Assembly (NCBI GenBank): GCA_033439685.1
Contig: JAUEDM010000002.1
Span: 5,766,001 to 5,830,000 of the forward strand
DNA: 64,000 nucleotides
Direction of reading: 5' to 3'
Origin: Apodospora peruviana
Taxonomy: Eukaryota; Ascomycota; Sordariomycetes; Sordariales; Lasiosphaeriaceae
The notes under the pieces are model-generated. The model was given only the letters and a program-made list of their open reading frames with translations. It was not told the DNA's origin and made no database searches. A program made the position numbers and the translations under genes. Of this stretch, positions 7,864 to 17,548 are shown piece after piece. Position 1 is the first letter of the stretch. The number at the start of each line of letters is the position of its first letter.

Positions 7864-10374
7864 TCACCGAGACAAGTAGTCATCGTCGTACTGGTGGTGA
7901 CTCATCACCTCCACCACCGTGGGCGGCACTTTCACCGCCTCCGTCGCTTTCATAGGACTGTCAGCACCATTCTCCCAAGGTGGTTTCCTATAGTCTCTGG
8001 TCGAAATAAGCCATCTGGCTAGCGTCTTGATCAGGTATTTCTTGTCGACGGGCTTGGGGACGTAGTCGTTCATGCCATACTCCAGGCAGCGCTCCCTGTC
8101 GCCCTTGAGCGCGTACGCCGTCATGGCCACGATGGGGACGTGGATACCGGCATTTCTTATCTGCCTGGACGCTTCGTGTCCGTCCAGCACGGGCATGTTG
8201 ATGTCCATCAGCACCAGGTCGTAGCCCACGGGTTTGCCACGGACCATGCTGACGGCTTCGACGCCATCGGATGCCAGATCGATGTTCTTGAAGCCAATGG
8301 AGCGGAGCATTCCCAACATGACCTTCTGGTTGATGACGTTATCTTCGACCAGCAACAGTGTCTTGCGTGTCGCAGCATGCGCGAGTTCGGCTTGGATGTC
8401 GGCCATATCGGTACTCGGCAGTGGCATCGGAGATCTATCGGCACCGGAGCCGTCTTGCTTCCAGTCCTGTATCTGACCCAGGCTCTTGATCTTCTTGAAT
8501 CGGGCCGTGAACCAAAAGATGCTGCCGTGGCGTTCGGGATTGGGCCGATAACCGATCCTGCCGCCCATCAGCTCGACGAGGGACTTTGCGATGGAGAGTC
8601 CCAGACCGGTACCCTTGTAGCGCTTCGTGGTGGTGACGTCAAACTGGGTGAAGGGAGTGAACAGGATAGCGGCGGCGTCCTCGGGGATGCCGATGCCTGT
8701 GTCGGTCACTTCGGTGAGTACGGTGAAGCTTTCCAGGTCAACGGCCTGTACCGAGACACGGACCCGAATGCTGCCTTTATCTGTGAACTTGGCGGCATTC
8801 CCGATGATGTTCTGCACGATCTGGCGATAGCGCAGAGGATCGCCCTGGACCGACTTGGGCAGGTTTGGCGCGAGGAAAAGCTCAAAATGCACGGCTGGTT
8901 TCAAGGTGGTTTGCACACTTCGGACAACTGACGTGATGATGCTCGTGACGCCGATAACGTCAGAGGTGACGGAGAAGCTGCCAGAGGCAAGCTTGGAATA
9001 GTCGAGAATGTCGTTGATGACCTGGAGCAGGACTTGGCCAGACTCGTCCATGATGCCGATGATGTCTCGTTGTCTCTCGGTCAATTGTGTGTCCATGAGC
9101 AAGCTGCAGGCCGAAAGCATGCCGTGCATTGGGGTCCTAATTTCGTGGCTCATGTTGGCAAGGAAATCTGACTTGAGCTTCTCGCTCTCCTCGTAAGCGG
9201 CGATCAGACGTGACTCGGACGCCTTCCTCTCGGTAAGATCACGCGTGACCTTGCCGAAGCCAACGTGAACGCCGTCCTTGTAGATTGCCGTGATGATAAC
9301 ATTGGCCCAAAAGCGGCTGCCGTCTTTCTTGTAGCGCCATCCCTCATCCTCAACGCGGCCTTCGCGCAGGCAGATGTCCAGCTCTTTCTCGGGCTTTTTG
9401 ATGTCCAGATCCTCCTTCCCGTAGAAGATGGAAAAGTGCTTCCCAATGATCTCATCCCTCGTGTAGCCCTTCAGTAGTTGGGCGCCCGTGTTCCATGTCG
9501 CGATGTGCCCGCTGGTGTCGAGAAGGAAGATGGCATAGTCTTTCAGGGCCTGGACGAGGATGCGGAAGGCCTCATCGGTGGAAAGGCCGGGTTGGACCAG
9601 CTCGCCGCCCTGGAGGAGCTCGGGTGGACGTTCATGCCACTCGAGACTGATCGCGATGAGCTGATCATGGTTGAAGATGGGGATAACGCGAGCGGTGCAG
9701 GACCTGTTTGTCTTGGCAGGGACCGATTTGCTGGTGCGCTCGGAACGCGACGCGACGGCATTATCGATTGCGTTGAGAATGTAGCGTGCAGGGTCGATAC
9801 TTGTTGGGTCCAGGTGCTTTTTGAGGAAGATATCAACCTGTTGCCCTAGGCACTCGTCGGCCGACACGTGCCAGTCGGCCAGAAAGCGATGAGAGGCGCG
9901 GGTGATAGTGCACGATGGCGACAGGAGGAGCAACGGAAGTGGCGAGCAGTCGAAGACGAGGTGCATATCAGGGCCAGCATAGGCAGGCGGCGGCGGTAAC
10001 GGTGCTGGAGCAGACGCCGGTCTGGATGGTGGGCAGTCCACGGCAGCAGTGACATCCTCCGTGGCAGCAGTCGTGGCAGCGGCAGCGGGGCCATCCTGGC
10101 CTTCATCGACGTGTCCGTCTGTCACCTGCATGATAATGGCCTGATTCTTGCAGCCGGTGGTCAGTGGGCGCGGATCCGCGAACCTTGAATGGTTCGATCC
10201 GGGACCGTGGCTCTGTAAGCTACCGATCGGATGGAAGTTTGTCGTGTTCCCAGTATTCAAAATCGTACGATGTGGTACAATGAACTTTAAAAATTGGAGT
10301 GTGAAAGAGAGAGTGGTGGACGGTGAGAAGCCGGTGGGCTCGCGTCGTTGACTCGTTCCCAATCTTTCCAGCAA
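7864..10374 (-). CDS. PAS-domain hybrid histidine kinase
   Basis: The frame codes for 836 aa; Met82 (ATG at 10131, MQVTDGHVDE) is the likely start because residues 1-81 look like leader, giving about 755 aa. Domain order: proline/alanine-rich N-terminus; a PAS-like region at about 135-245; a clear PAS/PAC at 268-383 (DYAIFLLDTSGHIATWN...GFGKVTRDLTER); dimerisation/phosphoacceptor helix with His410 (SHEIRTP); HATPase_c with N526 box, DTGIGIP (558-564) and GTGLGL (588-593); and a receiver domain with phosphoacceptor Asp724 (LMDINMP) and Lys in PKPVDKK. All phosphorelay residues are present, so it should autophosphorylate and pass phosphate through an HPt protein to a response regulator. There is no transmembrane segment, so a cytosolic sensor is expected. 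I cannot fix the fungal HHK class. Confidence 0.92.
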   Translation of the reverse strand: MLERLGTSQRREPTGFSPSTTLSFTLQFLKFIVPHRTILNTGNTTNFHPIGSLQSHGPGSNHSRFADPRPLTTGCKNQAIIMQVTDGHVDEGQDGPAAAATTAATEDVTAAVDCPPSRPASAPAPLPPPPAYAGPDMHLVFDCSPLPLLLLSPSCTITRASHRFLADWHVSADECLGQQVDIFLKKHLDPTSIDPARYILNAIDNAVASRSERTSKSVPAKTNRSCTARVIPIFNHDQLIAISLEWHERPPELLQGGELVQPGLSTDEAFRILVQALKDYAIFLLDTSGHIATWNTGAQLLKGYTRDEIIGKHFSIFYGKEDLDIKKPEKELDICLREGRVEDEGWRYKKDGSRFWANVIITAIYKDGVHVGFGKVTRDLTERKASESRLIAAYEESEKLKSDFLANMSHEIRTPMHGMLSACSLLMDTQLTERQRDIIGIMDESGQVLLQVINDILDYSKLASGSFSVTSDVIGVTSIITSVVRSVQTTLKPAVHFELFLAPNLPKSVQGDPLRYRQIVQNIIGNAAKFTDKGSIRVRVSVQAVDLESFTVLTEVTDTGIGIPEDAAAILFTPFTQFDVTTTKRYKGTGLGLSIAKSLVELMGGRIGYRPNPERHGSIFWFTARFKKIKSLGQIQDWKQDGSGADRSPMPLPSTDMADIQAELAHAATRKTLLLVEDNVINQKVMLGMLRSIGFKNIDLASDGVEAVSMVRGKPVGYDLVLMDINMPVLDGHEASRQIRNAGIHVPIVAMTAYALKGDRERCLEYGMNDYVPKPVDKKYLIKTLARWLISTRDYRKPPWENGADSPMKATEAVKVPPTVVEVMSHHQYDDDYLSR

Positions 10375-10812
10375 ATTCTACTGGAGCGCGGGGAATAGGC
10401 AGCCTCTTCGAGCCTCAATGACCCTGAAACCCTGAAACATCAGAAACCTACTGACGTCATGACGTCTTCTGTGTACCGCGCTTGACCCGTTTCAGGGTGC
10501 GGGGTTGACAAAGGCTGCAGGTGGGTGCCTCTGATTGGCTGGCGTGGGGTCATCCGCTCCCTTAGCTGTCAAGCGAGCCAAGGGCTGCTAGGACTTCGGC
10601 CCCGCCCCTGTCAATCTTTGCCAAGTTGCAAATCCCTCTTTTTTTTTCTTGGCCCTCCCCCCTCTTTTATCCCCAATTTTTTCAATATCCCGACGATCCC
10701 GTCCTTTCACATATTCACTTCAGATGGAGTTGTCCGCAACATATTTCATCCGAATAATGGCCATTCATTCAAAAACTATCTAATCCAGAATACAGTTCGA
10801 CCAATACGGCTC
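10375..10812. other. Histidine kinase promoter region
   Basis: About 440 bp between the histidine kinase start and the stop of the upstream minus-strand gene. It contains the paired CRE-type sites listed separately and, farther upstream, GATTGGCT (reverse of AGCCAATC) near 10533, a CCAAT-type element. Beyond that it holds a C/T-rich stretch with no gene. Confidence 0.5.
10452..10467. promoter_or_regulatory. Two adjacent CRE/ATF-type sites (TGACGTCA, TGACGTCT)
   Basis: The sequence TGACGTCATGACGTCT contains a perfect palindromic CRE followed at once by a second site differing in the last base. TGACGTCA is the established binding site of bZIP ATF/CREB factors (Atf1/AtfA in fungi). It lies 78 bp upstream of the open frame and about 320 bp upstream of Met82 of the histidine kinase. 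Regulation of that gene is inference. Confidence 0.6.
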
Positions 10813-11574
10813 TCACTTCATGACCGTCATCGTGTGTACATAGCGAAGTTTCCCGTTCTCGACCCGGAACTCGTGGGTGTCCGGCTCCGCTCCGCCGAAT
10901 GTGAAGAAGACGTCGCAAGACCCGAGCACCTCATCCACCACATAGCGCCGATTCGTGTTCTTGATACCGCTCGGCACACCCACGTTGCATGATGGCTGGA
11001 TATAGCTCCCACCCTCGAGTCTCGCGCACGGATTTCCCCACGGCACCTTGACGCTCTTATCGTTGAACAGGTCGAGATACGCGTCGGCAGCCGCCTGGAT
11101 GACGGCGCGCGTGTCGCGCTTGGCCTCGGGGATCTCAGTCCAGCTCTCCTGCTGCGCGTACTTGAGCGTGTTGGCCGGGTTAAACAGCCAGTCGCCCGTC
11201 GAGGTGACAATGGTCTCCATCTTTGAGAGCGCCCCGTCGGTGAAACGCATCTGCGTGCCGATGACGTGGGTGTTACCCGTCTGCGTTGTGATGAGCTCCG
11301 TGAAGGTCGCGCACTGCGTCGTGTCGTAGGTGCTGCGGTTGCCATCGATCCTCAGCGGTGTGGCCAGGATGCCTGTCGCGAGAGATGTTGTCTTGAAGTT
11401 CTGTGTGTATGCGACGCTTGAGCTTGCCTTCAACCCGTCGGCTTTTCCAGCTGCCTGAGCTGCGATGTAAGCAGCTGTCTGCGATTTGAGGAAGTCCCGA
11501 TCACATGTCGCCGTGGGAGCCGCCAGCACCGCCGATGCACAGGCGAAGTAGGCGGTCAAGATATTGCGAAGCAT
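10813..11574 (-). CDS. Small secreted SnoaL-like (DUF8021-type) protein
   Basis: The start chosen is the ATG at 11574, which opens a signal peptide (MLRNILTAYFACASAVLAAP) and gives 253 aa; the open frame extends 53 codons farther upstream without protein character. The mature protein begins near Thr22 with CDRDFLKSQTAAYIAAQ. It has four cysteines in the C-terminal half region plus the N-terminal Cys (CDRDF, QCATF, PCARL, PSCNV, SCDVF), consistent with disulfides. The pattern is that of the secreted fungal proteins annotated DUF8021/SnoaL-like, a cone-shaped alpha+beta fold; no enzymatic activity is established for it. It ends in HTMTVMK. Confidence 0.75.
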   Translation of the reverse strand: MLRNILTAYFACASAVLAAPTATCDRDFLKSQTAAYIAAQAAGKADGLKASSSVAYTQNFKTTSLATGILATPLRIDGNRSTYDTTQCATFTELITTQTGNTHVIGTQMRFTDGALSKMETIVTSTGDWLFNPANTLKYAQQESWTEIPEAKRDTRAVIQAAADAYLDLFNDKSVKVPWGNPCARLEGGSYIQPSCNVGVPSGIKNTNRRYVVDEVLGSCDVFFTFGGAEPDTHEFRVENGKLRYVHTMTVMK

Positions 11575-11994
11575 CGTCAAGTATAATGCCAAGTGTCCGC
11601 CAAAGTGGAATGCGTGGTGTGAGCAAACCCGGAAAGCTTGTTTCTTGCCCAGCCTGCTTCCCGTGTCTGGGCTCTTATACTCACGACCATCTTTTGGTTG
11701 TGTCCTGCAACAGAAATGCCGGAGATGAGGCAAATGTGGGAACGGACGGGAGTGGTGCGGATAGCAGATAGATTGGGCGGGGCGAGGGTCTCGAACTAAG
11801 CCGGCGACATTTGTATGTCCTGTAGCCGGGTATATACTGGATTAGACCCGCACGCACACACACATGTACAGTCTACGCTGTCCGATATACGCGCGCTGCG
11901 GACAGCACTGCTCCGATATTCCCGGCAAGGTTCGATAGCAGGTTGCCTTGCAACTAATCTTTAATATCGACAGATATACCACCATTTCCGCGGA
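11575..11994. other. Intergenic region between two secreted-protein genes
   Basis: This is the 5' flank of the DUF8021-like gene and the 3' flank of the lipase gene. No gene, repeat or RNA is visible, apart from a short CACACACACAC run near 11850. Confidence 0.45.
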
Positions 11995-13174
11995 CTATTC
12001 CTGATCCATCGCCAGATACTCCCGCAGTTTACCCTCCCAGTCACCCTGCTCGCCGCCACCACTTCTTGTCCCGAATACCAGCCTCCTATCCCCAGCTATT
12101 TCCTCCCTACTCCGCCCAGCGAGTCCGCCTCCTCCGCACCCGGCGATCGGTCCAAAATACCACACATGGGCAGTGGTATTGAACCCCGGCGTGCCATCAT
12201 TGCAACCCTTGGCCCCGTAACCAGTACAAACCGTCACGTCGGCCGTGCTCGCCACGACGTTATTGAGAGAAGTGATCCAATACTCTGGCGAAGTGTGGCG
12301 ATAGTCGGCCTTCTGGGGCGGCAGCTTGGGTACCGGGTCGTCGGTGTGGGTGACGCGGTACTCGGCGCCGGCTTGCTCGGTGACAAACTTGACGAAGGGC
12401 TCGTTTCCGACCCGCGGTGAACCGTAGGTGTACAAGTCTGCGGAGTGGCCGAGTTGGCGCAGGTAGGCTGCCGCTAACGTACCGACGGCGCCGCCGAGGG
12501 AGTGGCCTGTTATGATCAGTTTAAAAGTCGGGTTGGCGGCTTTTGCTGCTGTGATGCCCGCGATTACGGTGGCCGAGACTTCTTCCCAGGCTGCGGCGAA
12601 GCCGAGGTGGACTTTGCAGTTCGGTGTGAGGGAGCATGAGATTTTGAGGAACAGGACGCTAAAATTTTGAGGCGTGGTGGTTAGATCTTGGGCTGAAATG
12701 GGATGTTATTGGGTGATACGTACTCGGTGATCCAGTTCTGGAGAGATTCGGAGCCTCTGAAGGACAGGATGATTAGGGACCTGGTTGGATCGATGCCGAT
12801 GTAGCCCCTTGTGTCCGTGATCTTTGCCCTAATTACCATGAGAACATGTCAGTCATATACTGTAGGGACAAACCAAAACTTGGTTGTGGACAAAGGTTGG
12901 CTATGAAGGCTCCCGAGTCTTACGTGAAGCCCAGGACTGTCTTCGCATTGATGGTCTGGACTTGCGGACACGCACCACCCCCGCAAACAATGGGCTGGCC
13001 AGGCGCGTTGGCATAATTACATTGAGCTGCGGCGGCGTATTGGGCAAAAAGTCCAAGGGAGGAAAATTCCTGGGCGGTGACGTCTCGTTTGGCTATAGTG
13101 CCTCGTGTTTCCAACCCCGATGGCACAGCCAAAGCGTATCCAAGAAAGAAGCTGGCGAAAAGAATGAGTTTCAT
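11995..13174 (-). CDS. Secreted class 3 lipase / feruloyl-esterase-A-like
   Basis: Three exons, read on the minus strand: 13174-12924, 12828-12724, 12658-11995, giving 339 aa. Donors are GTAAGA and GTACGT, acceptors TTAG and TTTTAG; all three exons join in frame across conserved sequence. Signal peptide 1-16, then a probable propeptide ending at KR (about residues 29-30). The alpha/beta-hydrolase core has the oxyanion loop region FRGSESLQNWITD, nucleophile Ser172 in GHSLGG, Asp226 in THTDDPVPKLPP and His283 in TTAHVWYFG. This is the Thermomyces lanuginosus lipase fold family, which also contains feruloyl esterase A; triglyceride versus feruloyl ester preference cannot be told here. A Gly-rich, charged tail of about 50 residues after the catalytic His is longer than usual. 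Confidence 0.9.
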
Positions 13175-13727
13175 GATGGGCTGCAACCAAAAGAGATTCC
13201 GGGTTATCAAAAAGGTGCCTAGCTGCGCCGGCGTATGAAGATTCGGGACTGGGAGAACAAATGTCTCTGTTTCTCACCGCCCCTTCTGAGACTCACATCT
13301 ACACCACCAGCCAGACCGGCAGAACGAACCAACCCATGGCTTCTATATATATATTTTCGGGTCATCTCCAGTATAAACAACGTGTCGGCCATGAGAGGGG
13401 AATACACAACAGAGACGGGCAGAATATCTGCCCCGCAGAGGCACTGGGTGACATTGAGCGGCGTTTCCACTGACCATCGTTTATATTGCTTACTGCTCTT
13501 GTTCTTCAGCTCCCCCCAACCGACATGGTTTGCACACCGCGTCTGTCCCACCTTACACGGGATGTTTAGCTGCTGGGCGCATTATAACAGGCCTTTCAGC
13601 TCATGCATAATCAGGGCGAAGATGGGGGGTGCCTTAATATCCAACCCGCTACTCTTATCGGGACAGGAAAAGGTCCAGACATGAAGAATTTCGAGCATCT
13701 GGACCCTCGTTCTTTCCCAATCCTAAG

Positions 13728-13747
13728 CCCCCCCCCCCCCCCCCCCC
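13728..13747. repeat. Poly-C run, 20 nt
   Basis: Twenty consecutive C on the plus strand in intergenic DNA; the length is liable to slippage. Confidence 0.95.
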
Positions 13748-13762
13748 TGGTTAACCTAAGTC

Positions 13763-14089
13763 CTACCTACCTAAATTCTCAGACCTGGCATACCTGTCCT
13801 CTGAAACCTCTCTGACCACCTCCAACAAAAAGAGCCGACCAGGAATAGCGGTATGGAAAGCCACTTCAGATGAAGGGTATGACGCGTGCCAATCATCTAC
13901 CATCTCAATGATGAGAAGCGTGAGTCTCCTGTAATCCCCCCTCTGGCCGAGATATGGAAGCAATACATTCGTTGTCAAGTTCCGACAAATGCCGGACTCG
14001 TATAGTATATGCCCAAGACTTTCTTCTAGACATCTAATAGTATTTCGGGACTCAGCCAGCCACCATGCAATAGAACTCGGGCGTACCAT
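13763..14089 (-). CDS. Doubtful hypothetical protein or gene remnant
   Basis: A frame of 108 aa (MVRPSSIAWWLAESRN...) with a plausible helical, globular composition but no motif I recognise. It has no signal peptide and no obvious splice partners. It could be the last exon of a lost gene. Confidence 0.2.
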   Translation of the reverse strand: MVRPSSIAWWLAESRNTIRCLEESLGHILYESGICRNLTTNVLLPYLGQRGDYRRLTLLIIEMVDDWHASYPSSEVAFHTAIPGRLFLLEVVREVSEDRYARSENLGR

Positions 14090-15595
14090 GCACCCAGATT
14101 ACTAACACGCGTGTAAGGCAGTGTTCCGACTTATCAAGCGTCTTCATTGGATCACGAAACGGCAATATTATATGCCGTGGCACATAGGCTTCTACGATTT
14201 CATGAAAATGGGCTACAAGTCTCTTCTACAGGCAGATTGCCGTCTCCCACTATTGTAGGGGTGGTTACTGTGGTTGAAAGGGGGCGTGGAAGACATATCA
14301 AACTGAAGTTACTGCATGGAATGGAATCGCTCAAACCAGATGATTATTAAACAATTCCTGCTCAAGTATACGCCGTAAAAAACAGTTTTTTCGTCCATGG
14401 TACTTGCTGTAGAATGTTCCGAGAAGGAGGAAGTTATATTCAATGTGACGAGGTAATCTTGAGAGACAACACACTAGTACTAGTTCGAGGCGCAAGGTAT
14501 GTTCCCAGGGCATAGGGTGACTTGTATGTACACCTTATTAAGCCGTTACATCTGACTGAATTCAAGCTGTGGTTGTGCCATTTGTCATTTTCCATGGACC
14601 TTGTCATTCATTTGGCTCTTAGCTAGCTGGCTGTCATGTTTCTGCCTGCCCAATGATGGGGTTTCGGTTTGTTATATGAGCAGTCCGGAACAGATTCAAC
14701 AATTTGGTCGTCTTACAACAACTTGGTGCATGATCCACGGTCCGTGTCGGTGCCCTTGGTCGTTCTAACTTTGAAGCCTCCTTCCAGGGCAGTACATGTT
14801 TGCTGCCTTGAAACTTGTGTAAGTCAAAACTGAAATAAAATAGATGCAACTGCGCCTGAAAATGTCCGTATCTCTTGTCATCTCAAAATTTGTCTTATTT
14901 CTCCCCCGAGTGCGATGAACAAACTCATGCCAATCCCCCTTTTTGTCCCAAACACCATCAACCTCATTGAGCCCCACTGTTTTGTTCCGGCCACGATAAC
15001 CTCAGTCCGTTTTACCCCTCTATCATGTGGGTAACATATGTAAGCCAAATAGACACGGGAAAAGACTTTGTTTGGGTCAACATCACCTGATCACATTTGG
15101 GTCTTCCCCGCGTCCCAAGATCTCGCACTGCCAGAGAGAGCACTGACATCCCGATCCAACGCTGGGGTAACCATCTCGGCCGCCGAGCGACCAATGACGG
15201 GGATGGACTCCCTCCGGGACCCCCTCGGGTTCACCATCCCACCCCCAACGAAACCCCAACATCGCGGCAGAGAGCGGGGTCGGCAGTTCATACAATCTAT
15301 TTCATTGGGGCTGACCACTCTAGCTACCGTAGCTATCTGCAGTTGAAGTGAGCTTACCTGAAGTGCTTTGGAAGGTGGAGAGTGTACCGGTATCGTTGGA
15401 AAAGACTCGGTGGTAAAAGAAGCACCGGTCGTTCGACTATTCCGTTCAAGATTTACTTCCTGTCTAGTTCTAGGTACCATCGCCGACCACGGAAGCAACG
15501 ATTCAAGGTTTACCTTTAATCTTCTCTATTTCCAGAAGACCATCTTTGTACCACCTTACCCCCTAACACACACACCACCAAAACAAATAAAGAGA

Positions 15596-16894
15596 ATGGC
15601 CAACAACTTCCCCCGCCTCCCGCCTTCGGGCATCAAGGTGATCGTAGTGGGCGCCGGATTCGCCGGGCTGGCCGCGGCCATCGAGTGCGACCGCAAAGGC
15701 CATTCGGTCACGTTGGTGGAAAAGGCCGACAACGTGGACGAGCTGACGCGCATTGGCGACATCATCAGCTTCGACCCCAACGGGTCCAAAGCCTTCGAGC
15801 GCTGGCCGGGAGTCGTCGACCAGATGGAGGCCATCGCGCGCCAGACCTCCTGGCTCGACCTCTACCACCACGAAGGAAAGTTCGTGACCCGCCAGTCGTT
15901 CGCCCACGAGAAGGCCTGGGGCAGGCGCATCAATGGCCACCGGGGCCAGCTACACAACATCATCTACCAACACGCCCGGGCGCGCGGCATCGATATCCAA
16001 CTGGGCAAGCGGGTGCAGGATTATTTTGAGAGCGATGGTGGTCCGGAAGGACCGCATGCCGGCGTCGTGGTCAACGGCGAGCGCGTGTTGGCGGATGTGG
16101 TGATTGCGGCCGAGGGGGTCCGGTCCCGCGGTCGGAAAATCGTCTTGGGGTTTGACGAGAACCCGAAATCGTCCGGGTACGCGGTCTACCGGGCTTGGTT
16201 TCCGTCCGACGAGGTCAAGAAGAATCCCATGTTGAAGCATCTGGTCGAGGACGGCGACACGCACCAGGGTTTCATCGGCCCGGACATCCATTTCCTCTGC
16301 TCGTCCCTCAAGAACGGGTCCGAGATTAACTGGGTGTTTACGCACATCGACGACGGCAACATCGAGGAGAGCTGGCAGTTTCCGGGGAAGCCCGAGGAGG
16401 CGCTCAAGTACCTGGACGGGTGGTGTCCGCTGGTGCACGAGCTGGTCAAGTCGACGCCCCCGGGGCGGCTGATCGACCACAAGCTGGTGTACCGCGACCC
16501 GCTGCCGACCTTCATCTCGCCCAAGGCGAGGATCTGCTTGATTGGTGACTCGGCGCATCCGTTCCTGCCGACGTCGATCCAGGGGGCGAGCCAATCGATC
16601 GAGGACGGCGTGGTGCTGGCCAGCTGTCTGGAGCTGAGTGGCAAGGGCAATATTCCTAGGGCGTTGCGGGCGTACGAGAAGCTGCGGTACGAAAGGGTGC
16701 ACCGCGCGCAGGCGATGGGGCCCAAGACGAGGGAGCGGTGGCACAAGGCGGATTGGAGCAAGGTGTGGAAGAACCCGGAGATGATTCACCTGTCGAGGGA
16801 GCCGTGGTTGTTGAACTTTGATGCGGAGCGGGATGCCTATAACCGGTATGAGGAAGTGGTGGCTGCTACGGAGCTGGTCAAGGCGCGGTTGTGA
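15596..16894 (+). CDS. FAD-dependent aromatic-type monooxygenase (salicylate-hydroxylase-like)
   Basis: ATG at 15596 gives 432 aa and places the Rossmann FAD motif GAGFAG at residues 19-24, the usual distance from the N-terminus; the open frame runs another 76 codons upstream without protein character. The dinucleotide motif ends with Glu in TLVEKAD. The second FAD/NADPH motif is degenerate (AAEGVRSRGR in place of DGxxS). The third, RICLIGDSAHPFLPTSIQGA, binds the FAD ribityl chain around residue 317. This is the single-component class A flavoprotein monooxygenase family: NAD(P)H-dependent hydroxylation, often of aromatic or polyketide substrates. It stands at the edge of a run of oxidoreductase and regulator genes and may be a tailoring enzyme. 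Single exon. Confidence 0.9.
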   Translation: MANNFPRLPPSGIKVIVVGAGFAGLAAAIECDRKGHSVTLVEKADNVDELTRIGDIISFDPNGSKAFERWPGVVDQMEAIARQTSWLDLYHHEGKFVTRQSFAHEKAWGRRINGHRGQLHNIIYQHARARGIDIQLGKRVQDYFESDGGPEGPHAGVVVNGERVLADVVIAAEGVRSRGRKIVLGFDENPKSSGYAVYRAWFPSDEVKKNPMLKHLVEDGDTHQGFIGPDIHFLCSSLKNGSEINWVFTHIDDGNIEESWQFPGKPEEALKYLDGWCPLVHELVKSTPPGRLIDHKLVYRDPLPTFISPKARICLIGDSAHPFLPTSIQGASQSIEDGVVLASCLELSGKGNIPRALRAYEKLRYERVHRAQAMGPKTRERWHKADWSKVWKNPEMIHLSREPWLLNFDAERDAYNRYEEVVAATELVKARL

Positions 16895-17548
16895 TCGTGT
16901 TTCTTTCTGTCTGGGAGTCTTTGTTGCTTTTTTTTTTTTTTTTTTCTGGGTTATGAGTTTGACATATTTCATATGAGCGATTGGTGGAAGCTGTAGACTT
17001 CAAGTTGCTACAGTGTTTCAACCATCTATTAACGTATATGTAGACCAGAGCTTGCACATGATTAATGGCACATGAAGACATCATAACGTTGTTGATACTC
17101 ATCCAGCATCTCGACTCTTCACCCAATGAGACCTTGTATGTTGCCTGGTGATCAACTACTAGGTGCCTAGGTAAGGAACATATTCCAATCTTCCACCACA
17201 AGTTTTCGGTGCCACGTTGGAAAGTATGCACGCCAGATATGCAGATTTCAGCTGCGATCAGAAGCAGCCCGGAGTGGCCAGCCAGCTACAAATTCATGAC
17301 CTGCTCGCGCCTGTGGCTGCATATTGATATGTACCTCATTTCTAATTTCGGACATTAATCCCACCCCATGCGGAGACTGCCGCCCAAGTGTAGAGCCTCG
17401 TCGGGGCCTTCCTGGCCGCCTACTGAACTGACGGTAGGGTTCACCTTCTCCCACGTCCTCGATTATAACATCACTTTCATAACAACTCGTCGTAGACTCG
17501 CCTTTGGCCTTGCGCCTAATCAGTCCCAGCCGTCGACGAGCGAGCATC
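16895..17548. other. Intergenic region with 18-nt poly-T
   Basis: The 3' flank of the monooxygenase has a T run at 16928-16945. The rest is the 5' flank of the membrane protein gene; no gene is visible. Confidence 0.5.

Larger units (their letters stand above)
13175..15595. other. Gene-poor region, 2.4 kb
   Basis: The region separates the lipase from the FAD monooxygenase. A 20-base C run occupies 13728-13747. A 108-codon minus-strand frame (13763-14089) is listed separately as doubtful. The remainder holds short frames without recognisable motifs; the last 250 bases are presumably the promoter and leader of the monooxygenase. Confidence 0.5.

Noticed and set aside
8140..8931. Long open frame (263 codons) antisense to the histidine kinase gene
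   Set aside because: It mirrors the GC-rich codon use of the real gene on the other strand and has no motif or start context of its own.
15950..16972. 340-codon frame antisense to the FAD monooxygenase
   Set aside because: Arg/Pro/Leu/His-rich composition typical of the complement of a GC-rich gene; the plus-strand frame carries all the FAD motifs.
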